Part shown: in pieces, positions 1-9,338 of the stretch | Numbering within the stretch: position 1 is the stretch's first letter | Layout of the letters: each line of letters opens with the position of its first letter | NCBI RefSeq assembly: GCF_017302985.1 | Contig: NZ_JAFIMU010000002.1 | Coordinates: 868,001-932,000 of the forward strand | Source: Corallococcus macrosporus | GTDB taxonomy: Bacteria > Myxococcota > Myxococcia > Myxococcales > Myxococcaceae | Length of the DNA stretch: 64,000 nt | Reading direction: 5' to 3' | The notes under the pieces: generated by a model | Database searches by the model: none | Told to the model about the DNA's origin: nothing | Seen by the model: only the letters and a program-made list of their open reading frames with translations | Program-made: the position numbers and the translations under genes

Positions 1-740
1 GCTTCGACGTGCCGGTGCCGCACGCGCTGCTCGCGGTGGCGCTGTCGTTCGTGCTGTGCCTCATCTCCTGCCGCGTCACGGGTGAGACGGACGTGAGCCC
101 GGTGGGCGCGCTGGGGCAGGTGACGCAGTTGACGTATGGCGTGCTGCTGCCGGGCGATGTGCGGGCGAACCTGGCGACGGCGGGCATCACGGTCAACGCG
201 GCGTCCTCGTCCGCGGATCTGCTCACGGACCTGAAGGCGGGGCACCTGCTGGGTGCGAATCCGCGCCGCGTGTTCCTGGCGCAGCTCGTGGGATGTGTCG
301 TCGGGGCGCTGGTGGTGGTGCCGCTGTTCTACCTGCTGGTGCCGGAGCCGTCCGTGCTGGGGTCGGAGCGCTTTCCCGCGCCGGCCGCGACGGTGACGGC
401 GGGCGTGGCGCGGGTGCTGGCGTCGGGGCTGGGCGCGGTGTCGGTGGACCTGCGGATCGCCATGGCCTGGGCCGCGCTGGCGGCGGCCGTCCTCACGCTG
501 GGCGAGCAGGCCTTGCCGGAGCGCTTCCGCCGCTGGACGCCGTCCGCCGTGGGAGTGGGGCTGGCGTGCCTGCTGCCTGCCTCCACGTGCCTGGGGTTCT
601 TCCTGGGAGGGCTGGGGTGGGAGCTGGCCCGGAGGTGGCGGCCCGCGTCGGAGGGGCCGGGCGTGACGCTGGCGGCCGGGCTCATCGCGGGCGAGGGACT
701 GGTAGGGGTGGGCATCGTGCTGGCGCGAGCGCTCTGGTAG
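1..740 (+). CDS. OPT family oligopeptide/metal-chelate transporter, C-terminal part (cut by left edge)
   Basis: The reading frame is open to the left edge, so this is the C-terminal part (about 246 residues) of an inner-membrane transporter. The segment GETDVSPVGALGQVTQL matches the OPT-family signature GE(T/M)DxxPxGAxGxVTQL. Several hydrophobic segments follow, near residues 80-105, 145-165 and 180-205 of the visible part, and the protein ends with a hydrophobic helix. OPT proteins take up oligopeptides or metal-chelating compounds using the proton gradient; the substrate here cannot be told. A GTG at 9 is only an internal codon, because the frame continues upstream of it. The next gene starts 15 bases after the stop, so co-transcription is possible. 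Confidence 0.85.
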   Translation, partial: FDVPVPHALLAVALSFVLCLISCRVTGETDVSPVGALGQVTQLTYGVLLPGDVRANLATAGITVNAASSSADLLTDLKAGHLLGANPRRVFLAQLVGCVVGALVVVPLFYLLVPEPSVLGSERFPAPAATVTAGVARVLASGLGAVSVDLRIAMAWAALAAAVLTLGEQALPERFRRWTPSAVGVGLACLLPASTCLGFFLGGLGWELARRWRPASEGPGVTLAAGLIAGEGLVGVGIVLARALW

Positions 741-755
741 CCTTCGGGCATCCGC

Positions 756-3700
756 ATGCGCTGTCCGGTCTGCCACCGCCGCCTCGCTCCCGGCGCGGCG
801 TGTCCCGTGAACGGCGTCGCCGCCGGGTCCGGTCTTCCCCTGGAGCCGCTGGCGATCCCCGACGTCCCCGGCCTGTCCGGCGCCGCCCTGTTGGGAGTGG
901 GTGGATTCGCCCACGTCTTCACCGCGGTGCGCGAGGTGGACGGCCGCGAGGTGGCGCTCAAGGTGGGCCTGGGTCCGCACCATGCGCGCTTCGCCCATGA
1001 GGCGGAGGCGCTCCGGCGGGTGGGGCCGCCCACGGTGCCGGCGGTGCTGGAGGAGGGGCGGGTGGGAGGCCGGCCATTCCTGGTGCAGGAGCTGTTGCGA
1101 GGGCAGACGCTCGCGGCGTGGATGGCGGCGTTGCCGGGGACGGGTGCGGCGTCCGTGGCGCGGGTGCGGGAGCTGCTGACGGGGCTGTGTCCGGCGGTGG
1201 CGCGCGTGCATGCGGTGGGGCTCGCGCACCGGGACCTCAAGCCGGAGAACATCTTCCTGCGCGAGGGTGGAGCGCTGAGCCTGCTGGACTTCGGGCTCGC
1301 GAGGAGGATGGAGGACGGTCCCGCGGAGGAGGCGGGGAACCGCGCGGGCACGACGGTCTACATGGCGCCGGAGCAGTGCCTGGACGCGCGTGAAGCGGGC
1401 ACGGCGGCGGACATCTACGCGCTGGGCGTGCTGCTCTTCGAGCTGCTCACGGGCTCGCCGCCGTTCAACGGCAGCGCGGACGAGGTGCGTGAAGGACACG
1501 TGAGCCAGCGTCCGCCGCGCGTGTCCGAGCGTGCGCGGATCCCGGTGGCGCTGGACGCGGTGGTGGCGCGGTGTCTGGCCAAGGAGCCCGCGGAACGGTA
1601 CGCGAGCGCGGACGAAGTACTGGCCGCGTTCGAGGCCGCGTGCGCGGAAGTGCCCGCGCTGCCCGGTGTCAGTGAGAAGGACGCAAGGCCCGCGCAGGCG
1701 TCGACGACGTTCGCGGGCTCGCGTCCGGTGGCGGTGCTGGGCCTGCGCACGGCGGCGTCGGTGGAAGGGCTCGCGGCCACGCTGGAGCCCTTCGGCGGAG
1801 TGCTGGCGCGGGTCGCGGCCGGTGGGTACCTGATCGTCTTCTGTGAGTCGTTGTCCGCGGAGGCCAACGTGCGAGCGGGAGCGCTCGCGGCACGGAGGCT
1901 GGTGGAGTCCGGAGACGCATCGGCGGTCCTGCACGTCGCGGTGCTGTACGTGCATCCCGGCGCGGCACTGCCGCGAATCGCGGGCACCGCGCTGGAGCGG
2001 CCGGACACGTGGTGGGGAAGGGCACTCGCGCCGGGCGAAGTGCAGGTGACACCGGATGCAGCCGCGAGGCTTGAGCCCGGCTGGGTTGAGTCAGTTGAGA
2101 AGCAGGGCGGCAGGGAAGTCGGGCCCGCGAGTCGTGATCCTATCGCGCATGAGGCCCCCGCGGCTGGGAGCGCTGGGCTTGCGGAGCCGCGGGACAGCGA
2201 AGGAGCCGAGCGCGCGGCGACGCATGTCCCTGCACAACATGAGTTCCTCGTGCGGCCAACGGCTTCGGAGGGCGCGCGCACTCCGGCACTGCCTCCCGTG
2301 GGCCCTGTGCGCGAAGCCGGTACGGTCTTCCGGCTGCGCCTCCATGACGAGGAGGGGGCTCGCGCGGATGGGGAACCTCCTCCGTTCGTGGGCCGTGACG
2401 CGGTGCTGGATGTGCTGGTTTCGGATGCGACGCGGAGCCTTTCGTCCTCCGTGCCGGGGCTGGGCGTGCTCACGGGCGAAGTGGGGCATGGCAAGTCGCG
2501 GTTGCTCAAGGCGCTTGCGTCCCGGTTGGAGTCCGAAAGGCTTGCTCGCGTCGTGCGCCTTCGCGCTCCGCCTCCGGATGCTTCGGTGTCCGGCTCCCTG
2601 CTGGATGCACTGCGCGCTGTCGTGGGCCGTCCTTCCGCGGAGCCCCGGACCCTGGCCGATGCGCTCCTGGCTCAAGCCCGTGAAGCACCGCTCGTGCTGC
2701 TGCTGGATGATGCGCACCTCGCGGATCCCTTGAGCCTGGATGCGCTGGAGCGCGCCACGCTCGAAGGACCTCGGGCCCCGTTGTGGATTGGACTCGCGGG
2801 GCGCCCGTCGCTGCTGGGCTTGCGTCCCCACCTGGGCGAGCGCAGCGCTCACGCCTCCCGCCATCCGCTGCCGCCCCTTGCTCCCGAGGCGAGCCGCGCC
2901 GTGCTCGTCCACCTGCTGCGCCCGGCGGAGCACATCCCCGAGCCCGTGCTCGCTCGCCTGGAGCAATTGGCGCAGGGCGTGCCTCTGTCACTTGTCGAAC
3001 TTGCTCGCGCACTCCGTGCCGCCGGGGCGCTGCGGTCCGCTCCGGGCGGTGGGTGGTACGTCGCCCCGGATGCGCTGCTGGATGTCTCCGTCACGCCGCT
3101 GTTTGAACGGCTGGCCCCTCGCGTGCTCGCGGGGCTTCCGGAAGTCCACCGCGTGCTTGCCCGGCTTTGCGCGGTGCTCGGTACGGAGGTGGACGTGGCG
3201 CGGGTGGACGCGGCCCTGCGTCACCTGACCACCGGGCCGGAGTTGTCCCGCGCGGCCTCACTGGACGCGGGCGCGGGCCTGCAACGGCTGTCTCGCGCGG
3301 GCCTCCTGCGTCCCTCGGGGCCGGGACGCTTCGCCTTCCGCCACCCGCTCCTGCGCGAAGCACTGGAGGCCCTGCTCCCTCCCGCGCCCCGGCGCGCCCT
3401 GCATGCCGCCGCGCTCAAGGCCAGCGTGGGCGAAGACGTGGCCGAACGCCGCCGCCGTGCCCACCACGCGGCGGTCTGCGGCGCCCACCTGGAAGCCGCT
3501 CGGGACTACCTCTCGCTGGCGGAGGAGGCGCGCGCCGGACACCTTCCCGTGGAAGCGGAGCAGCACTACACGCGCGCGCTCGCGCTCCTTCCGGAGTCCG
3601 ACGACGCTCGCCGGGCCCAGGCGCTCGCGGGGCGCGGGAAGGTGCGCCATCGCCTCCAGCGCTTCCGTGAAAGCCTCGCGGACCTGTCCGCTGCTCGCAC

Positions 3701-4733
3701 CCTGGCCCGCGCCCGGGGCGACGCGGCGCTCGAAGTGGACCTGCTGCTGGAAGAAGCCACCGCTCGTGACTGGATGGAGGACTCGGACGGTTCCGCCGCT
3801 TGCACGCGCGAAGCCCTCGACGCCATCGAGCCCCTGGACGCGCCGCGCCTGTCGCTCCGCTGTGGCCTCGCGCGCGGCCGCCTGCACGTGCGCCAGGGCG
3901 AGTGGGCCGCCGCGGCCCGCGTGCTCACGTCCACCGCGGAAGGCGCGGAGCGCGCCCGGGACCACGAGACGCTGGTCGTGTCCCTCGCGCTGCTGGGCGC
4001 CGCGCTCACGTTCCTCGACCGTGCCCCGGAAGCCGCCGCGCGCTTCGATGAGGCCCTGGAGCGCTGCGAGGCCGCGGGCGACGGACTCCACAAGGCCGCC
4101 GTGCTGAGCAACCGCGTCCTCCTGTGGCTCCGCCAGGGTGACGTGCCGCGCATGGAAGCGGACCTGCGCCGCGCCATGGTGCTGGGCCGCGAACTGGCCC
4201 ACGCGCAGATGGAGCGCTGGTCCACGTTCAACTTGGCGGAGGTCCTCTACATGCAGGGCCGCCTGGATGAAGCCCTCCCCCTCGCGCAGCGAGCATACGA
4301 GCTGGGCGTGCGCTTCTTCCGCGAACATCCCGTGCCCGTGGACGCGCTGCTCATCGCCCGCATCCAGGCCGCCGCGGGAGACGAAGCGGGCGCGGCCCGG
4401 CAGCTCGCCTGGATCTCCCAGCGCTGTCCTCCCGAATCCCTACCACCCACCGCCATCATGCGGCGCCTCGTGGAGCTCCAGGTCCATCAACAGACCACCG
4501 GCGCCTTCCGTGCAACGGATTGGGACGCGCTCCACCTGGAAGCGGACGCGCTGGCCTCGCCGGACGAGAAGGCGGAGATCCTCCTGCAGGCCACCGGCAT
4601 CGCTCGCCGCACGGGCGCCCTGGACGAAGCCCGCGCGTGGCTCGAGCGCGCAGCGCCCGCCGTCGCGGAAGCTCCGCTGTGGTCTACGTGTTTCCACGCA
4701 CTGCGTGCCGCGCTCGCACCGGCAGCGCTGTAA
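756..4733 (+). CDS. Ser/Thr protein kinase fused to cyclase-like, AAA ATPase and TPR modules (1325 aa)
   Basis: This is a large cytoplasmic signalling protein. Residues 1-20 form a short Cys motif (C3, C6, C16) resembling half of a zinc ribbon. The kinase domain covers about 38-290: glycine loop GVGGFAHVF, K69, HRDLKPEN with D160, DFG with D178, and APE. Residues about 320-450 resemble a degenerate nucleotide cyclase domain, in a layout known from kinase-ATPase fusions. An AAA ATPase follows, with Walker A GEVGHGKS near 574-581 and Walker B LLLDDAH near 648-655. The last 450 residues are helical repeats of TPR type. Catalytic residues look intact, so it is probably an active kinase with a STAND-like scaffold. 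The linker at about 450-550 is low in recognisable structure. No membrane segment is seen. The start has a GC-rich leader with no strong ribosome site. The trigger and targets are unknown. Confidence 0.88.
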   Translation: MRCPVCHRRLAPGAACPVNGVAAGSGLPLEPLAIPDVPGLSGAALLGVGGFAHVFTAVREVDGREVALKVGLGPHHARFAHEAEALRRVGPPTVPAVLEEGRVGGRPFLVQELLRGQTLAAWMAALPGTGAASVARVRELLTGLCPAVARVHAVGLAHRDLKPENIFLREGGALSLLDFGLARRMEDGPAEEAGNRAGTTVYMAPEQCLDAREAGTAADIYALGVLLFELLTGSPPFNGSADEVREGHVSQRPPRVSERARIPVALDAVVARCLAKEPAERYASADEVLAAFEAACAEVPALPGVSEKDARPAQASTTFAGSRPVAVLGLRTAASVEGLAATLEPFGGVLARVAAGGYLIVFCESLSAEANVRAGALAARRLVESGDASAVLHVAVLYVHPGAALPRIAGTALERPDTWWGRALAPGEVQVTPDAAARLEPGWVESVEKQGGREVGPASRDPIAHEAPAAGSAGLAEPRDSEGAERAATHVPAQHEFLVRPTASEGARTPALPPVGPVREAGTVFRLRLHDEEGARADGEPPPFVGRDAVLDVLVSDATRSLSSSVPGLGVLTGEVGHGKSRLLKALASRLESERLARVVRLRAPPPDASVSGSLLDALRAVVGRPSAEPRTLADALLAQAREAPLVLLLDDAHLADPLSLDALERATLEGPRAPLWIGLAGRPSLLGLRPHLGERSAHASRHPLPPLAPEASRAVLVHLLRPAEHIPEPVLARLEQLAQGVPLSLVELARALRAAGALRSAPGGGWYVAPDALLDVSVTPLFERLAPRVLAGLPEVHRVLARLCAVLGTEVDVARVDAALRHLTTGPELSRAASLDAGAGLQRLSRAGLLRPSGPGRFAFRHPLLREALEALLPPAPRRALHAAALKASVGEDVAERRRRAHHAAVCGAHLEAARDYLSLAEEARAGHLPVEAEQHYTRALALLPESDDARRAQALAGRGKVRHRLQRFRESLADLSAARTLARARGDAALEVDLLLEEATARDWMEDSDGSAACTREALDAIEPLDAPRLSLRCGLARGRLHVRQGEWAAAARVLTSTAEGAERARDHETLVVSLALLGAALTFLDRAPEAAARFDEALERCEAAGDGLHKAAVLSNRVLLWLRQGDVPRMEADLRRAMVLGRELAHAQMERWSTFNLAEVLYMQGRLDEALPLAQRAYELGVRFFREHPVPVDALLIARIQAAAGDEAGAARQLAWISQRCPPESLPPTAIMRRLVELQVHQQTTGAFRATDWDALHLEADALASPDEKAEILLQATGIARRTGALDEARAWLERAAPAVAEAPLWSTCFHALRAALAPAAL

Positions 4734-4852
4734 CGGGAAACGCTACACACGCCCGCGCCCGTAACCTTTCGCGCTACAGGGAGACAAGAAGGCCGCGCCT
4801 GGGGTTTCCTTCGCATCCGATTTCCGGATCCTTCCCAAGGAGTGTTCGCGCG

Positions 4853-6406
4853 ATGGCCTCCTCCGTCCTCCGAGTCCCCTGGTGTTTCCTGTTGCTGGCC
4901 CTGACCGGCTGCGAGCCCTTGCTCCCGGATGGCGCCGACCCGAGTCCGCATGCCGGCGCGAAGCTCGGCACGAGCCAGTCGGACATCCGCATCGCCAACT
5001 CGCTCACGACGCAGGAGCTGGTGGTCAACGCCATCGCCGCGAACCACGACGCCAACACGGCGCTGGCCACGCACTCGCTGGAATCCCTCTTCGACCCCGA
5101 CGTGATGGACTCCGGCGGTGAGGTCACGCTCATCCAGAACCAGCTGCGCGACCCGTTCGCGCAGCGCTTCATGGCGTACCTGGTGAGCTGTGCGCTGGAC
5201 GAAGGAGAGAGCCTGGAATGGCTCGACCCCGCGGACTCGCAGCGCAAGGAGTGGGCGGGCTCCGCGGGTCTCTGCCCGTGGTGGCGCACGCAGGCGCCGG
5301 GCAATGCGTGCCTCAAGCGCGTGACGGCCTGCCTCCTGGCGCGCAACAACAGCCGGGGCTTCCGCGTGGAGCTGTCCATGCGCGGCGAGCTCTACGAGCC
5401 CGCCTACTCGGTCGCGGCGCCGTTCGCGCTGGATGCATGGACGAAGCCGCTGGAGCAACTGCCGACCGCGTCCGCGCCGCTGAGCAGCTCGGTGCCGTGC
5501 GATGAACAGACGCTGGGCGCGGGGCGCGACTGCGGCTGGTCGATGCACTCGGTGGGCTGGTGCCCCGCGGGTCAGACCATCTCCGTGGGCGCGGGCGGAC
5601 CGCCGACCTGTCCCTCCGGCACGCCGCTGGGCTCCAGCACCGACGCGCGCATGATGCTGCGCGTGTGCCGGGGCATCGCCGGTTGCGACAGCGCCGACAC
5701 GCGCCAGGTGGCCTCCAGCGAGGGCTGCACGGCCGGCTCCACGAACCCCCTGCCTTCCTCCGCGACGGACCCCTCCGTGAGCTTCACCTGCCCGGCGTCG
5801 GGCGGGTACTTCACGGTGATGACGGCGCCCTGGGACAGCAACGCGGAGGGCACGGCGAACGTGGGCGTCTCCGCTGGCGTGCAGGCCCCGCTCTCCGAGC
5901 GCGCCGTGTACCGGATCCGCGAAGGCGCCTTCTACGGCAACCTCTTCGGCAAGGACTCGCTGCGCGACGACATCAACGTGACCGTGACGCCGTCGGGGAA
6001 GCGGGACGTCTTCGAGGTCAACCGGCCGCCGTCCCCGCAGACGACGCCCATCTTCAAGAACCTCTACGCCTGCTACGACCCGGGTTGGGTGTACGGCATG
6101 GCGTACGCGACCTATCGCGTGTGCGCGCTGCCGGGCTCGAACGCGGACTGCGCGGCCAGGGTGACGGGACCGTGCTGGGGCAACGACACGGTGGCCACGC
6201 GCCGGTGCGACCTGCAGGACGGCCCGCTGCTGTCCGGCGACGGCGACTTCGAGAGGTGCCGGGACACGTCCAACACCGTCTGGATGGAACCCGTCACCGT
6301 CTTCCTCAACGGCGCGTGCGACCTGGTGGACGCGCAGCACCGCGACCTGTGCAAGCGCAGGACGGAACCCGCGCCGCCCCAGGACGGCTCGTCGGGCAAG
6401 CGCTAG
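4853..6406 (+). CDS. Cys-rich hypothetical lipoprotein (517 aa)
   Basis: I chose the ATG at 4853 because AAGGAG lies at 4837-4842 and the protein then begins with a typical lipoprotein signal (hydrophobic core followed by LALTGC). The frame stays open upstream to 4520, but that part overlaps the preceding kinase and looks like chance. The mature protein carries many cysteines, often in pairs, suggesting a disulfide-stabilised extracytoplasmic protein. No enzymatic motif is recognised. It stops 3 bases before the next kinase gene starts, so the two are probably co-transcribed. Proteins of this kind are common in myxobacteria and are usually annotated as hypothetical. Confidence 0.75.
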   Translation: MASSVLRVPWCFLLLALTGCEPLLPDGADPSPHAGAKLGTSQSDIRIANSLTTQELVVNAIAANHDANTALATHSLESLFDPDVMDSGGEVTLIQNQLRDPFAQRFMAYLVSCALDEGESLEWLDPADSQRKEWAGSAGLCPWWRTQAPGNACLKRVTACLLARNNSRGFRVELSMRGELYEPAYSVAAPFALDAWTKPLEQLPTASAPLSSSVPCDEQTLGAGRDCGWSMHSVGWCPAGQTISVGAGGPPTCPSGTPLGSSTDARMMLRVCRGIAGCDSADTRQVASSEGCTAGSTNPLPSSATDPSVSFTCPASGGYFTVMTAPWDSNAEGTANVGVSAGVQAPLSERAVYRIREGAFYGNLFGKDSLRDDINVTVTPSGKRDVFEVNRPPSPQTTPIFKNLYACYDPGWVYGMAYATYRVCALPGSNADCAARVTGPCWGNDTVATRRCDLQDGPLLSGDGDFERCRDTSNTVWMEPVTVFLNGACDLVDAQHRDLCKRRTEPAPPQDGSSGKR

Positions 6407-6409
6407 CCC

Positions 6410-7825
6410 ATGGCGGGTCACGGTGAGGAGGCGCTCTACGGTGAGGAGCTGCGGCCCGGCGCGCTCGTGGGCGAGTGGGTCGTGGACCGCGTCCAGGTCC
6501 AGGGCCCGGTGTCCGCGCTGTACCGGGCACGGCACGCGCGCTCCGGCGTGCCCGCGGCGCTGAAGGTGCTGCACCCGCAGGTGGCCGCCGCGGCGGTGGC
6601 GCTGCGGCGCTTCCGCCGTGAGGCGGCCACGCTGCAGCGGCTGAGCCACCCGCACATCGTCACGGTGCTGGGCTACGGCGAGCTGCCGGATGGCCGGCCC
6701 TTCATCGCCATGGAGTGGCTGGAGGGCCAGGACCTGGCGGCGGAGCTGGCCTCGCGCGGGCCGCTGTCCCCGCGCGAGGTGCTGGCGGTGATGGAGCAGG
6801 TGGGCGCGGCGCTGCGGGTGGCGCACGCGGCGGGCGTGGTGCACCGCGACCTGAAGGTGCAGAACGTGGTGCGGCTTGGGCCCGGACGCGGCGGCCCCGC
6901 CGTGAAGCTGGTGGACTTCGGCGTGGCGAAGGGGCTGGTGCCGGGCGCACCGGGCAGCTCGTCGCTCACGCACACCGGCGTGGTGCTGGGCACGCCGCTG
7001 TCCATGGCCCCGGAGCAGATCCGCGGCGAGGTGCCGGACGCGCGCACGGACCTGTACGCCGTGGGCGTGCTCCTCTTCCAACTGCTCACGGGCGTGCCGC
7101 CCTTCCAGGGCACCACGCGCCACGAGGTGGAGCAGCTGCACCTGCACGCGCCCCCGCCGCGTCCGGGCGAGCACGCGCCGGTGTCCGCCGCGCTGGATGC
7201 CGTGGTGCTGCGGTGTCTGCGCAAGGCGCGCGAGGAGCGCTACCCGGACGTGGACGCGCTGCTGGAGGACCTGCGGGGCGCGGTGCTGGGCGGCGCGGCG
7301 CCGGTGGAGGTGCCGCGCGCGGTGGGGCTGTACGTGGAGGCCCGGCTCACCGGCGAGCCCGGTCCCGCCGCGATGGAGGAACTGGACGCGGGCCTGGAGC
7401 GCGCGAGCACCCTGGCGCGAGAGGCCGGGCTGGAGGTGCGGGTGATGGGCGGCGCGTGCCTGCTCGCCGTCGCCAGCCTCCCGGACGACGTGCGTCGCGA
7501 GCGGGAGCTGCGGGCGCGGGTGCTGGACGTGGGGCTCGCGCTGTCGGGGCGGGACGCGTCTCCCGCGCGCTTCCTCGTCACCGTGCACGTGGACCGGCTG
7601 ACGGCGCGCGAGGAGCCCCACGGCTGGGCGGACGGCGCGGCCTCCGCGTGGGACGCGGAGGGTGGGGAAGGGGGCCTGCTCCACCTGCCCGGCTGGGTGC
7701 GCGGCGACGGGGAGGCGGCCTCGCCCATCGTCACCGGCCCGGCGCTGCGGGGACTGGAGATGGACTTCGCCGCCAGCCTCCTGCCGGACGCCCCCGAGCG
7801 CTGGCGGCTCTCCTCCCGGCGCTAG
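6410..7825 (+). CDS. Ser/Thr protein kinase with C-terminal cyclase-like region (471 aa)
   Basis: The kinase domain spans about residues 20-290. The glycine loop is weak (VQVQGPVSALYRA instead of GxGxxG), but the ATP-binding Lys (AALKVL), HRDLKVQN, DFG (VDFGVAK) and MAPEQ are present. The C-terminal 170 residues have the pattern of a degenerate cyclase homology domain (GGACLLAV, then a late GPALRGL segment), comparable to the middle of the 1325-aa kinase upstream. There is no transmembrane segment, unlike the four kinases at 17.6-25.4 kb. It follows the lipoprotein gene by 3 bases and converges on the FHA sigma-54 activator with a 7-base gap. Activity is likely but the loose glycine loop leaves some doubt. 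Confidence 0.87.
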   Translation: MAGHGEEALYGEELRPGALVGEWVVDRVQVQGPVSALYRARHARSGVPAALKVLHPQVAAAAVALRRFRREAATLQRLSHPHIVTVLGYGELPDGRPFIAMEWLEGQDLAAELASRGPLSPREVLAVMEQVGAALRVAHAAGVVHRDLKVQNVVRLGPGRGGPAVKLVDFGVAKGLVPGAPGSSSLTHTGVVLGTPLSMAPEQIRGEVPDARTDLYAVGVLLFQLLTGVPPFQGTTRHEVEQLHLHAPPPRPGEHAPVSAALDAVVLRCLRKAREERYPDVDALLEDLRGAVLGGAAPVEVPRAVGLYVEARLTGEPGPAAMEELDAGLERASTLAREAGLEVRVMGGACLLAVASLPDDVRRERELRARVLDVGLALSGRDASPARFLVTVHVDRLTAREEPHGWADGAASAWDAEGGEGGLLHLPGWVRGDGEAASPIVTGPALRGLEMDFAASLLPDAPERWRLSSRR

Positions 7826-7832
7826 CCGGGGG

Positions 7833-9248
7833 TCACGGCTTGATGCCGTGCCTGCGCAGGAGCCGGTAGAAGTGCACGCGGTCCATGCCGGCGGTGACGG
7901 CGGCCTGGGCCACCTTGCCCTGGTGCTTCTCCAGCAGCGCGCGCAGGTAGCGCCGCTCGAAGTCGTCCACCACGCGCCGGCGCTGCTCCGCGTACGGCCG
8001 CGACAGGTCCACCTCCAGCGGGCTGCCCTCCGGACGCGAGTCCTCCTCCGCCAGGGGCAGCGCGTCCTCGAACACCAGGCAGCGCTCCAGGTGGTTGCGC
8101 AGCTCGCGCACGTTGCCAGGCCACGCCGCGTGCCGCAGCCGCGACAGGAACTCCGGCGTGCGCAGCGCGCCCGTGCGCTCCGGGTCCGCGCCCAGCGACG
8201 CCAGGATGCCCGACACCAGCATGGGCAGGTCCTCCGGGCGCTGACGCAGCGACGGCATGGCGATTCTCAGCACCGCGAGCCGGAAGAACAGGTCGGAGCG
8301 GAAGCGGCCCGCGTTCACCTCCGCGCGCAGGTCGCGGTGCGTGGCCGCGATGAGCCGCACGTCCACCGGCTGGTACGTGTTGCTGCCCACCCGGCGGATC
8401 TCCCGGTTCTCCAGCACGCGCAGCAGCTTGGGCTGCAGCTCCGGGGGCAATTCGCCAATCTCGTCCAGGAAGACGGTGCCGCCGTCGGCCTCCTCGAAGA
8501 CGCCCGCGCGCCGGTTCACCGCGCCGGTGAAGGAGCCCTTCTCATGGCCGAACAGCTCGCTCTCCAGGATGTGCGCGGGGATGGCGCCGCAGTCCACCAC
8601 CAGGAACGCCGCGTCCTTGCGCCGGCTGGCCTGGTGGATGGCGAGCGCCGCCTGGCTCTTGCCCGTGCCCGTCTCTCCCTCCAGCAGCACCGTGACGTCG
8701 CGCGCGGAGGCCCGCTCCATCATCGCGAAGCAGCCGCGCATGGCCACGGACGTGCCCACCAGCGTGCCGAAGCGCGTCAGCTCCGACAGGGGCAGCCGGT
8801 TGCTCTCCGCGCTGAAGTCGAACCTCAGCACCACGCGGCCCAGCCGCAGCAGGCTGCCGCTGCGCAGGATGCCCTCCACCACCTGCACGCCGTCCACGAT
8901 GACGCCGTTGAGGCTGTCCAGGTCCTTCACCTGCGGGCCCTTGGGCCCGATGCGCACCTCGCAGTGGAAGCGCGACACGGTGGAGTCCTCCACCGCGAAG
9001 TCGTTGAGCGGGTGCGAGCCCACCGAGCAGGTGTCCGCCGTGGACTCCCACACCGTGCCCGCGCCCGGGCCCTCCACCACGGACAGGCGGAAGCGGCGCA
9101 CCGTGGGCAGGTCCCCCGGACGGCGGGCCTGCTCGTACGGCAGCGTCACGTGGAGCGCGGCATCCGCCCCATCTTCGTCCGGGCGGGCGCCCTTGTCCTT
9201 CGACTCCCCGGGGGGCCCGTCGATGCGGGTTCGATCCGACACAGACAT
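7833..9248 (-). CDS. FHA-domain sigma-54-dependent transcriptional activator (enhancer-binding protein)
   Basis: Three parts are visible in 471 residues. An N-terminal FHA domain (about 50-150) carries the GS-x-SRFH pattern (VGSHPLNDF, STVSRFHCEV) that binds phospho-threonine. A central AAA+ sigma-54 interaction domain follows (about 160-390) with Walker A GETGTGKS, Walker B GGTVFLDE and loop 1 GSFTGA, the accepted Ser variant of GAFTGA. A Fis-type helix-turn-helix ends the protein (KVAQAAVTAGMDRVHFYRLL). Such activators remodel sigma-54 polymerase at distant enhancers, and FHA versions are expected to respond to Ser/Thr kinases rather than to a histidine kinase. A kinase gene lies immediately next to it in convergent orientation. 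The start ATG at 9248 lacks a strong ribosome site. Confidence 0.93.
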   Translation of the reverse strand: MSVSDRTRIDGPPGESKDKGARPDEDGADAALHVTLPYEQARRPGDLPTVRRFRLSVVEGPGAGTVWESTADTCSVGSHPLNDFAVEDSTVSRFHCEVRIGPKGPQVKDLDSLNGVIVDGVQVVEGILRSGSLLRLGRVVLRFDFSAESNRLPLSELTRFGTLVGTSVAMRGCFAMMERASARDVTVLLEGETGTGKSQAALAIHQASRRKDAAFLVVDCGAIPAHILESELFGHEKGSFTGAVNRRAGVFEEADGGTVFLDEIGELPPELQPKLLRVLENREIRRVGSNTYQPVDVRLIAATHRDLRAEVNAGRFRSDLFFRLAVLRIAMPSLRQRPEDLPMLVSGILASLGADPERTGALRTPEFLSRLRHAAWPGNVRELRNHLERCLVFEDALPLAEEDSRPEGSPLEVDLSRPYAEQRRRVVDDFERRYLRALLEKHQGKVAQAAVTAGMDRVHFYRLLRRHGIKP

Positions 9249-9338
9249 GCGCTCGAAACTACCACGTCCGGGCCACCCGGGGCGGGGCAGCCGGGTGTCC
9301 TCCAGGACACAGAAGCGGCTCGCGCACAGGGCGGCGCG

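Noticed and set aside
4520..4852. N-terminal extension of the Cys-rich lipoprotein
   Set aside because: It overlaps the kinase/TPR gene; the ATG at 4853 has a ribosome site and a signal peptide.
4487..7684. A 1065-codon minus-strand open frame opposite the lipoprotein and kinase genes
   Set aside because: It is antisense to well-supported genes and full of His/Arg runs typical of the reverse strand of GC-rich coding DNA.
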